This document shows positions 35,062 to 44,415 of a stretch of 64,000 bases of DNA, piece after piece (position 1 is the stretch's first letter; the number at the start of each line of letters is the position of its first letter). The DNA is from Collariella sp. IMI 366227 (lineage: Eukaryota > Ascomycota > Sordariomycetes > Sordariales > Chaetomiaceae): NCBI GenBank assembly GCA_027946355.1, contig JAPEUS010000020.1, forward strand, positions 248,001-312,000, read 5' to 3'. Position numbers and translations under genes: made by a program. The notes below the pieces were generated by a model that saw only the letters and a list, made by a program, of their open reading frames with translations, was not told the origin of the DNA and searched no databases.

Positions 35062-37791
35062 GTTGCTTGCAAGAAGCTGTGGCCCTTTGCCAGGACGTCG
35101 TGGTGGCCCGGTTGAACAGGGTCATGGCAGCTGCCGTGGGCCAACGAGACCCCCCTCAAAAGGATCAATGGGTCTACACGATCTAACACATCCCTCGTCA
35201 ACAAGGGTGAGGGAAGGATTCGGATCGAGAAGACGGTGAATTCACGACGCAGGCTAAGGGGTCGATCATGGATGTCTTCCTCACAAGAACAGTCTTCATC
35301 TCTTTAGCTCCATAGAACAAAGCTATGGACCGCTGTCAAGCTGGCCCTTTCATTAGAGTAGAGTTGGGGACGAGAACCTCAAAACCCTGCAAGTTGATGA
35401 TTAATTTTGTCATCATCGTCGCCATAAAACGGAGCCACATAAAAATCAACAGTGCAAGTTGCCCATCCAACAAGCAAAGAAGACTCTCCTGAAAGTGCCT
35501 CTCGTTGCCGCCGGTAGAGTGGAGAATAGCCCCTCACAGTCGGACGTGAGGAAGACAGGGACGGAGGCTCACTGCAGTTCGCTTCTCACCGCCGGCGGGC
35601 TGTGCATCGTGAGGGTCCTGGGGAGACAAACCCGCCGGTCAAAAGTTGGCCTGGGAGGAATTTTGACGAGCGATTTTCTGCCCCGGTCTCAAGATGGCCT
35701 CTTAGAAGGCGCAAGAGGTGAGCAAACAACCAGGGCGGCGAGCCGGAGATACATTACTGCCCAATCTTGCCTCCATTTGTCGTCTTCATCTCCTCCTCCT
35801 TTTTCCTCAGGCTGGTTGGCGCATCAAGGACTACTCACATGACGCCAGAGGCGTGGCAGATGCTTGTCTCCGAGGTAATGGAAACTGCTTTTGCTCTCCC
35901 AGACTGACGATTTCATCATTAGAAAGCGGGACGGGCAATCTTGCCCTGTCCCGGCTGAGAGAGCTGAGACGAGGACTGTGGCATGAATTATTCCACTTCA
36001 GGCCGCAACAAGCCCGAGGTCGAGCAGCGAGCTTCGGTCTGAGCAACACCGACCGCCTCCCACCACGGTCGTTGTCTGTCCTCACTCTCCTGGCGGACAT
36101 TGGACCTTTGGCTCCGTCCAATCCGCAAGCCCCTCGGCACTGGACTCAATGGAGCAGAAAGACATCATCCGGAGTGTTTGCTCTGGATGTTGATGGAAAA
36201 TCGCTCAGTGGGCACCCGCCTTCCTTCGGCTTCCCCTGAGAGTACGAGCCGATTCGGCTGACAGAAGCAATGCTGTTGGTTGAGAGGTTGAGATGCGGTG
36301 AGCAGAAGCTGTCACCTGTGGATCATGAAGGCTGTGGCCGATCCCTGGAAGGAGGAAGGGGAAAATGCACCGACAAGCGCACTGACATGTGCATCTGCAA
36401 CTTCCACAACCACAGCTTTTAGGAAGTTGGTCGTTTGACGTTGCTGCACCATCGGCTGCCTCCCGACCAGGGCCCCTAATCCCTGCCGCCACCACACGCG
36501 CTACCGAGACGGGGCCTGGAGAGAAGCATACCCGGAAGGTACGATTGGTGTGGTGTGGCCGGGACTGAACGGTACTTGCCTAGGACGAGCCAACGAATGC
36601 GTGCGTGGGGGTTCGCGCTGGCTCAGCGTAAGCGGGTCCCGCCAAATAAGGCCTTTTTAGCGTGCCGCTAGCAAGCAGTTAGCAGCGATGCGCCGAGAGA
36701 CCTGGGGCTTGGCTCTGCTACGCTGCAGAATCCCATGTTACACGTTAACGAACTCACGCTCGTGGATCTGGGGCGGAGACGAGCCAACGTCCCAGTTCAT
36801 GGGCTGGTGGATTTGCTTGAAAAGGCAAAATAAACCTCATACTTGCCAGAGCGCGAATAAATCACTCAAACCCATCAGTGCCACCAGATCCCTCCATGTC
36901 AGCCACCATCTGGGCCGGTCTGCATCGACACGGCCATGCCAAATCCAGGAAGACCTCAGGTAACCGTCACGTAATGTGATTTTCGCTCTTGCTGGCACAG
37001 GATGTTGGATCATGGATTCATGTAGTTGGGGGGTCGAATGCTGCTTCCTGTTGTTTGCTGCTGGAAATGCTGGAAATGGCGGATGATGCATCGATGCCTC
37101 CTTCCCGACTGATGAGGCTGCATCCTGGCTGCCTGGCTGGCGTCCGGGAAACTGCAACTGGAAGGCGTGGATTATCACGGCCAATGGGAAAATTCGAAAT
37201 AATCGAAAACTTGCACCCCTTCCCTTCTCAGTCCTCACGCCTCTCCATCTCGCAATGCCACCAGTAAGTGATGATGGAGACGACAGAATCCCACGCCTTC
37301 GCCCACACCCTCATCCACGCCATCCCCAGCTCCAGCTGCACGCGGAAGTAACAGCGGCACCCCCGATGCTTGCCACCATCACCATCACAATCGACCCAGC
37401 AGAGTCCACAGACGACGCCATCGTCGGATATGGGTTGGGCTGAGATGGGATCACCGTGGACCCTGACGTCCTTGACGTCCTTGACGACCCTGACGGCCCT
37501 GAGGTTCCCCGGCCCCGCGAGGTGCGTGATATAAGTATGCCCAGAGAGCAGCTTTCAAGTCACTCGCCGTCCCCTGTTGACCCTGCATTCGCATTCGACT
37601 GAGACCCCTTCTCTCTTGTTTGTTGTTGGCAGCCCTGAAGGTACGTCGACCGCCCTGTCTCTCGCTTGACTGCCAATCTCGTTGCTTACCACTCCGTCGG
37701 ACAGACTTGGTAAACCACCATCACGAGCCCCAGCGTCCCGACCGTCTGGAATTCCCGCATATTGGCCAGCTCGCAGACCACGCCAGCCGCC
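35062..37791. other. long region without recognised genes; IIC ATPase leader
   Basis: No protein family was recognised in either strand over 2.7 kb. From about 37560 the sequence looks like a transcribed leader: a 5'-UTR intron with a GTACGT donor at 37639 and CGGACAG acceptor ending about 37705 precedes the ATPase start at 37792. A five-copy 9-bp repeat lies at 37461-37505. Confidence 0.45.
37461..37505. repeat. 9-bp minisatellite upstream of the IIC ATPase
   Basis: Five adjoining copies of a unit close to CCYTGACGN (CCCTGACGT, CCTTGACGT, CCTTGACGA, CCCTGACGG, CCCTGAGGT). It lies about 290-330 bases before the start codon. TGACG is a core of bZIP/CRE-like sites, so a regulatory role is possible but is only inference. 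Confidence 0.6.
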
Positions 37792-40700
37792 ATGGCCAAC
37801 AAATCCGCCGACGTGCCCCCTGACCTCGAGGCCGGCAACGCTCGCCCTGCCGGCATCACCTTTGAGGACACCACCCATGAGCCTCGTGGTCGTGTTGGTC
37901 GTACCACCCAGCGGAGGGACTCTCGCTCTCGCTCTCGCCGCCGCTCCCTAAGCACCGGCTCGGCTGGTGCCGCCGGCTCCCCGTACAGCGGCGTCCCAAT
38001 TGAGTACCGGACCCTCTCCATCCAGGTTGCTGAGTCCCAGGCCTTTGCCGACGAGTCGTTTGATCTTAAGGGCAAGCCCGCCGGCCAGAAGGACGACCAG
38101 GATTACTTCGCCAACCTAAACTTCCACCAGCTGCCCAACGACCAGATCTGCCAGCAGCTCAATGTCGCCTCCGACCAGGGCCTCTCTGAGGAGAACGCTG
38201 CCCGGCGTCTCGCTCGCGATGGCCAGAACACTCTCCCCAAGCCCAAAACCAACTATGCCCTGAAGCTCTTTTGGTATGTCTTCGGCGGCTTCTGCTCTGT
38301 CCTCTGGATCGGCGTCATCATCTTCTTTATCTGCTGGCGCCCGCTGAGTGACCCGCCTTCGCCCACCATGCTTGCCCTCGCCATTCTCGTCATCATAGTT
38401 ATTCTCCTGCAAGCCAGCTTTTCCGCTTTCCAGGACTGGTCCACAGTCCGGACCATGAGCTCTATCATGGACCTGCTCCCCTCCGAGACCATGGTGCTCC
38501 GCGACGGCAAGAAAAAGCGCGTCTCTGCCATCGAGCTCGTCAGCGGCGATATCGTTTTTCTCGAGATCGGAAACAAGGTCCCCGCCGACATCAGACTCCT
38601 AAGCCACTCGGGCGATATCCGCTTTGACCGCTCCGTCCTGACTGGTGAGTCCGAGGAGATCGAGGGCGCCGTCGACTGCACCGATCCCAACTTCCTGGAG
38701 AGCCGTAACATTGCCCTCATGGGCTGCCTTGTCTGCAACGGCAGCGGCATGGGCGTCGTCATTCTCACCGGTGCTCGTTCCGTCATGGGCCGCATTGCTG
38801 CTGCCACCGCTGGCGTCAAGGAGAAGCCCACCCTGATCCAGCGCGAGATCTCACGCTTCGTCCGCATCATCGTCGTCCTCACCGTCGTCCTCGCCCTCCT
38901 GATTCTCCTCACTTGGGTCGGCTGGCTCCGTGTTAAGCACAAGGATTACATGAACGTCGTGGCCATGCTCAACAACGTTATGGGGTGCGTCGTCGCTTTC
39001 ATCCCCGAGGGTATGCCTGTCGGTGTCGCTCTTACCCTCATGATGGTCGCTCGCCGCATGAAGGCTGTCAACATCCTCCCCAAAGGTCTCGGCACTGTCG
39101 AGACCCTCGGCTGTGTCAACGTCATTTGCTCCGACAAGACCGGAACCCTCACCAAGAACGAGATGCGCGTCAACTCGGTTGCCTTGGTCGACCACGAGTA
39201 CAAGACCCCGGAAGAAGTCTACCACGACCTTCGCTCCAAGCTACCTTCCAAGGCCTCTACCGCCCTCTTCCGCGCCGCCGACCTCTGCAACGATGCCTCG
39301 TTCGATCCCACCTCGTTCCACCTTCACCCTCGTGATCGCGATGTCCAGGGCAACGCCACCGACTCCGCCGTTCTCCGTTTCGTTGGTGGTGGCATGAACG
39401 CTGTCGAAGACGGCCAGTCTAAGAAGCCCAGGGATTTTGAGGTTCCCTTCAACTCCAAGAACAAGTGGATGCTGACCATGTACCGCAACGCCTCTTCCGC
39501 CAAGGGTGACGAGTACCAGGTCTACGTCAAGGGCGCCCCTGATGTTCTGCTTCCCGCTTGCACCCACTACTGGTCCCAGAAGACCGACTCGGTCCAGCCC
39601 CTTGACGTCTCCGCCCGCGCCTCCTTCAAGGCTTTCCAGGACCAGCGGTCCCGCCACGCCGAGCGTGTCATCGTTTTGTGCGAAAAGACCATGAGGCCCA
39701 CCAGCATTCATGGCAGCAACGCCTTCAGCGACGAGATCGCCGTCAACGCCATCTCGGACCTCACTGTTGTCGGCATCATGGGCATCATTGACCCCCCTCG
39801 CATGGAGACGGCTCACACCATCTCTGAGTGCCGTCGCGCTGGATCTCGCTTCTTCATGGTTACCGGTGACTACGGCCTCACGGCCGCCGCCATCGCCACC
39901 CAAATCGGCATCTTCACCGGCTCCCGTGATCCCGACACATACGACCACGTCCACGCTGCTGCGAACGCCGCCGCCCTCTCCGGTTCCGATTCCAACGAGA
40001 AGAGCATCATCCCCACCGAGCGCGGCAGCCTGCTCCTTGAGGGCAACCAGATTGCCCGCCTCACCAACCAGGACTGGGATATCGTCTGCAGCTACCCCGA
40101 GATCGTCTTTGCGCGCACCACCCCCGAGCAGAAGCTGCGCATCGTCACTGAGTTCCGCGAGCGCGACAACGTCGTGGCCGTCACCGGCGACGGTGTCAAT
40201 GATGCGCCCGCTATGCGTGCTGCCGATGTTGGCATCTCCCTCGTCAGTGGCTCCGACGTCGCCATCGAGGCTTCCGATCTTGTCCTCCTCGACCGCTTCG
40301 ACGAGATTGTCGAAGCCATTCGTCTTGGCCGCCTCGTCTTCCAGAATCTGCAGAAGGTCATTGCCTACCTCCTTCCAGCCGGCTCGTGGTCCGAGATCTG
40401 GCCCGTCATCCTTAACGTCTTCTTTGGCGTCCCCCTCCCGCTGTCTTCCTTCCTCATGATCATCATCTGCGTTTTTACCGATCTTTTTCTCTCGCTCTCG
40501 CTCATCATGGAGAAGGAGGAGTTCGACCTTCTGTCCCTCCCGCCCCGCAATCACAAAAAGGACCATCTGATTACTTTCCGGATTTACGCCCAGGCCTACC
40601 TCTTCATGGGCTTCATGGAGACCATCACCGCCCACTCCATGTTTTTCCTCTACATGTGGAAGTACGCCGGAATCCCCATAAAGGACCTCTTCTTTGCCTT

Positions 40701-41097
40701 TGAGAAGTATTCGGACGGCTTCTACGGCTACACGGCCGAGGAACTTGCACACTTCAACATCACGGGCCAGTGCGTCTACTTTGTCACCCTCGTCATCCTC
40801 CAGTGGGGCAACATCCTCTCGGTTCGCAACCGCCGGCTATCCATTCTGCAGGCCGACCCCATCCGCAAGAAGCGCCGCAATCCGTGGCTCATTGCCTCAA
40901 TTCTCATTAGTTTGGCCATTGCGGTGTTCGTCACGGAGGTGCCCGGGATTCAGACGCTGTTCGTCACGGCCTCGGTGCCCATTGAGTTTTGGTTGATTCC
41001 GTTGCCGCTGGCGCTGGGTATTCTGTGCATGGATGAGTTGAGGAAGCTGATGGTGCGGCTTTTCCCCAAGGGCCCCATTGCCCGTATTGCTTGGTGA
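37792..41097 (+). CDS. P-type ATPase, type IIC (Na+,K+-ATPase alpha-like)
   Basis: A single intact frame of 1,101 residues from ATG 37792. The N-terminus is disordered with an RRDSRSRSRRRS stretch. Transmembrane pairs 1-2 (about residues 160-220), 3-4 (about 360-430) and six C-terminal helices are visible. Domain signatures are TGES, the phosphorylation site CSDKTGTLT with Asp448, KGAPD for nucleotide binding, MVTGDYGLTA and TGDGVNDAPAMRAADVGI in the hinge. The order and the LPKGLGTVETLGCVNVICSDK block are those of the IIC group (animal Na,K- and H,K-ATPases). The helix-4 ion motif is FIPEGMPVG, unlike the animal VPEGLLA, so ion choice may differ. Plasma-membrane Na+ or K+ transport is inferred. 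No beta-subunit gene is recognised nearby. Confidence 0.92.
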   Translation: MANKSADVPPDLEAGNARPAGITFEDTTHEPRGRVGRTTQRRDSRSRSRRRSLSTGSAGAAGSPYSGVPIEYRTLSIQVAESQAFADESFDLKGKPAGQKDDQDYFANLNFHQLPNDQICQQLNVASDQGLSEENAARRLARDGQNTLPKPKTNYALKLFWYVFGGFCSVLWIGVIIFFICWRPLSDPPSPTMLALAILVIIVILLQASFSAFQDWSTVRTMSSIMDLLPSETMVLRDGKKKRVSAIELVSGDIVFLEIGNKVPADIRLLSHSGDIRFDRSVLTGESEEIEGAVDCTDPNFLESRNIALMGCLVCNGSGMGVVILTGARSVMGRIAAATAGVKEKPTLIQREISRFVRIIVVLTVVLALLILLTWVGWLRVKHKDYMNVVAMLNNVMGCVVAFIPEGMPVGVALTLMMVARRMKAVNILPKGLGTVETLGCVNVICSDKTGTLTKNEMRVNSVALVDHEYKTPEEVYHDLRSKLPSKASTALFRAADLCNDASFDPTSFHLHPRDRDVQGNATDSAVLRFVGGGMNAVEDGQSKKPRDFEVPFNSKNKWMLTMYRNASSAKGDEYQVYVKGAPDVLLPACTHYWSQKTDSVQPLDVSARASFKAFQDQRSRHAERVIVLCEKTMRPTSIHGSNAFSDEIAVNAISDLTVVGIMGIIDPPRMETAHTISECRRAGSRFFMVTGDYGLTAAAIATQIGIFTGSRDPDTYDHVHAAANAAALSGSDSNEKSIIPTERGSLLLEGNQIARLTNQDWDIVCSYPEIVFARTTPEQKLRIVTEFRERDNVVAVTGDGVNDAPAMRAADVGISLVSGSDVAIEASDLVLLDRFDEIVEAIRLGRLVFQNLQKVIAYLLPAGSWSEIWPVILNVFFGVPLPLSSFLMIIICVFTDLFLSLSLIMEKEEFDLLSLPPRNHKKDHLITFRIYAQAYLFMGFMETITAHSMFFLYMWKYAGIPIKDLFFAFEKYSDGFYGYTAEELAHFNITGQCVYFVTLVILQWGNILSVRNRRLSILQADPIRKKRRNPWLIASILISLAIAVFVTEVPGIQTLFVTASVPIEFWLIPLPLALGILCMDELRKLMVRLFPKGPIARIAW

Positions 41098-42114
41098 CAA
41101 TGCCTGCGGCGGGGGGCCGCGGTTGGAACTGGAGGAGGGGACGGTTGTGTTGAGGGAGGCTGTGAGAATGAAGGGTGGGAGAGGATGTGCTGCGGATGGT
41201 GTTGGTTTATGAGAGTAGAGAGGCTAAGGGGATGCTCTTGGAAAGGGGTTGAGGGTTTGGTGAGGTTGGGGGTTTCTGGGTTGGAGAGAGGGTGCTCTTG
41301 GCAGAGGTGGAGGTCGTTTCAGCGGCTGGCAAGATACCGCCCCTTTTCTGGCGAGTATGTTTCTGAAGATAAGATCTGGCACAAATACTCTGGTGTTTCA
41401 GACGACAAGATATTGGATACTTTAGAGAGTCATCTCACAATGAGATTTTCAACTCCATTTTCTTGGTCCCTCTGTGCTTTGATTTCCCCAACTTTTGCAG
41501 AGTCTCTTCCTCCCCTTTCCCCCTTTCCCTTTCCCCGCTGCATGCTTCGATATTAATGAACACTTGCAGCCGACAGCTAAAAACGCACTGCTCAGCCGAA
41601 GGTGACGACGCACGTTCTCGCTGCAGTGCGGCATGCCAAGGTCTAGACGCCTTGCGTCGGCGATAGTGTCTCCCCCCAAACCGGCCCGGACGGAGCGTAG
41701 AATGGGTCCGGTGACTCAGGTGTCGCAGTTGAGCGGTGCCACAACCGATCGAGCGATAAGACGAACGGTGGCTCTGCACTACTTGGCGGTTAGGGTTTAG
41801 GACCCAACCCAAAAACCGTTTGCGGCGGATGTCAACCATACGGAGCCCCGAGTAGAATCACTGCGTTTCGCTTGTTTGCGCGGCTTCATGTGAGAGGTGC
41901 GAGCGTGATTGAAGACGGAGTTGATGGAGAGAAAGGAGTTGGGAGAGAAAGTTTGCGGAGGACGGCCGAGGGGATGCGGAGGGTGAAGAGGAGAGCGCGC
42001 CCTCTTGGAAGTGGGAGTTGTGGAACGTGAGAAGTTCTGGCGTGTTCTCCATTTATGCCACAGCTTTGGAGTATCGATAAAAACTGACGAAACTCAGAGT
42101 TTCCAACTGCAATC
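41098..42114. other. intergenic between IIC ATPase and P450 pseudogene
   Basis: G-rich 3' UTR at first, then unremarkable sequence. No conserved ORF was found on either strand. Confidence 0.4.
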
Positions 42115-43690
42115 ATGGTCATCAACTACTTGGCCGCTCTAGGCGTGCTGGCCGTCGCCTTCGCGGTGCGTCTCTACTTCCAATGGCAACGGCTCGCCCA
42201 TGTCCCGGGACCGTTCTGGGCTCCCTTCACCAGACTGGTGGTCGGTCAGGTGTTCTACAATTGTACCAAAACTCCATCGTTCAAGGAATGGTGTGATGAA
42301 TATGATAGTTACGCAGTGATCCTCGGGTTAAATCTATGGACGGAACCCTAACATTGAGCAGGACCACTGATGCGCGTGGCCCCTGACACCGTCATCACAT
42401 CTGATCCTAATGTTTGGCGGATGATCTCAAACATCCGATCGACTTACACCAGGTCGGACTGTATGTTCTCTGTTGCAGTAATGTCTACGGATGGTATTCA
42501 CACCAGAATAGGGTACGGCACCTTCCAGACCCGGCAAGTCGTTTGTTGAGGTATAGGTCCAATGGCGGCACCCCATGTTTCTGTATCAAGATTGCGGATT
42601 GGAGTGGATTTGAAAGCTCCTGCCACGATCCGCAAGCAGGAGTTTCGAGCCTTCCCAAGATCCTTGGTGATCCCCTTCGTTGCTGGCTTGCCTCCTTTTT
42701 CCGTGGGGATGTGGAAAGATGAAGCCCCATAAGCTAGCGCCGACCGGATGCACTTTGAGTACACCTCCCGTGCCTTAGCCAAACCCAGTCCCCACGTCTT
42801 GGCTGCGATTCTTGACAGAGCATAGCTTTAGGTCACCAGTTTTCGTTCCACTGCCCTCAGGTGAGCTTTCCAGTTGAGCCTCCAGTCCAGCCAGACACCT
42901 AGGAACCTAGCTAATTCTGTCGGCTTCACTGGACTGGTGCCTCTCCCCGGCTGGGTGAGGTCTAGCTGGTTGGTCCACTGCCGTTCAGTTACTAAAGTAG
43001 ACTCAGAGCCTGCAAGAAATTCATCGCCGAGCGCTTTGACTCCGAAGCCCCCGACCAATTCGACATGCTCGGCTGCCTCATTTGCCAGGGGCTCGACCAA
43101 GACGACATCACCAGCCAAGCTCTCATCCAAATCATCGCCGGCAGCGACAACTCCAGCTCCATCATCGGCTGGCTAATGCTGCGCCTCATGAGCAGCCCAG
43201 CATCCAACCGGCGTCTACAAGCCGAGATCGACGACGCCATTGCCACCGGCAGGGTCTCTTCCCCCGCAAAGGACGCCAAGGGCCGGTCTGGTATATCTCC
43301 AGGCCGTTGTGCAAGAACGTGCCGACTGAGGGGGCGACCATTGCGGGGGATGTATCTCCCTTCTGGAACCAAGATTGGATGGTCTACGCTGGCAATGCAG
43401 CGGCTCAAGAAGACGTTTGGGCCTGATGCGGAGATGTTCCGCCCGGAGCGCTGGTTCGAGGCGAGTGAGGAGCAGCTGGCGAGAATAAATAGCACGGTTG
43501 ACTTGGTGTTTTCGTATGGCAAGTGGCAGTGTCTGGGGAGCAGGGTGGCGTAGATGGAGTTTAACAAGCTGTTTATTGAGGTAAGCTGTGGTGGTGGTAT
43601 GATCCGAGATCTGTTGGGTCTGTTCTGGTTGCTGGTTTTTTGTGTTCGTTGCTGAGGCGGTTCGAACCTGCACATGTTAAGTGTCTAGTG
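42115..43690 (+). pseudogene. cytochrome P450 pseudogene (pisatin-demethylase-like) split by LINE DNA
   Basis: The first exon has a membrane anchor and the proline hinge (LAALGVLAVAFAVRLYF, VPGPFWAPFTRL). The next segment reads PLMRVAPDTVITSDPNVWRMISNIRSTYTRSD, typical of the pisatin demethylase/benzoate hydroxylase group. Then about 150 expected residues are missing and LINE sequence stands in their place. P450 resumes at KFIAERFDSEAPDQFDMLG, with the helix-I region IIAGSDNSSSIIGWLMLR, the ETLR/PERW region FGPDAEMFRPERWFEA and the heme loop FSYGKWQCLG. Further damage: a deletion between VVQE and NVPTEG near 43310, TAG at 43552-43554 just after the heme loop, and an apparent G-to-A change at the first donor (ATAGTT near 42303). 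The gene cannot make an active enzyme. Confidence 0.85.
42530..42951 (-). mobile_element. internal fragment of the Tad-like LINE
   Basis: About 420 bases, minus orientation, closely similar to 32190-32600 of the LINE at 31.4 kb, including LARFLGVWLDWRLNWKAHLRAVERK and YSKCIRSALAYGASSFHIP. It lacks both the 5' part and the 3' end with its TAA tail. Differences from the longer copy include several single-base transitions and small indels. Confidence 0.85.
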
Positions 43691-44415
43691 AGTACTCGGC
43701 TACTTGGCTGTTGGGGTTGAGAATGCTAATTTGTTTCCAGGGTGTCTGAGTTCATAATAATTTCTGGGTAAAGGTAACACGGAGGGAAGTATAAGGGCTG
43801 CGAGAGTCAAAGACTTGAGTGATGACTGATAACGTTGATGTAGTTAACTTATCATGCGGTTATAATGTATTATGTGGTTATGGGGATTGGAGGCCAAAGG
43901 TCCATGAATGCTATGACTGTCCGAAAGCAAACGACTCCTTCCAGAGCACCAACAATACAAATTGCAGTGGGTGGCATATTTGCTCGGGACAACTAACACG
44001 TTTCTGTTTAAAAAAAGTCACCCTAAGTAAAGAGGATCCAATGCCCTCGTAACCAGGGGCAACCTACGTGCTGCACTACGGAGCCAAGTTTGTATTCCTC
44101 AGTCTGGCGCTACACATAGGCCCAGATAATCATCAAAAGATCCATGACTAATAGTGTAAAAGAAGGGATAGAAGAGAAGGGACCCGAGCTGAAGCTCAAG
44201 GGATTTTCAGACTGAGTGGCCAAAAGACCATTTGCTGTCCAACAGCATCTCCATCACCCACCAATCCAAACAAATGTGTGACATATCAGCCACCTTTTAA
44301 CCTTCACCTGTCATCTTTCTCATCCTCAAGCCTTCTTAACCCCCCCTGTTGACCTCCCACCTCACTTCTCCCCTTTTTTTCAACTCTCCCCTTCCCTTGA
44401 TTTGCCCCTTCCCGG
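43691..44415. other. intergenic, 3' side of the ENA gene
   Basis: No gene is seen. A long C/T-rich stretch at 44330-44410 lies directly after the ENA stop codon on the minus strand. Confidence 0.4.

Noticed and set aside
39241..40752. 503-codon minus-strand ORF opposite the IIC ATPase
   Set aside because: Antisense shadow caused by C-ending codons in the ATPase gene; Gly/Val/Glu-rich without domains.
43640..43690. tRNA-like GGTTCGAACC sequence
   Set aside because: No acceptor, D or anticodon arm can be built; it encodes the RRFEPAH segment of the P450 remnant.
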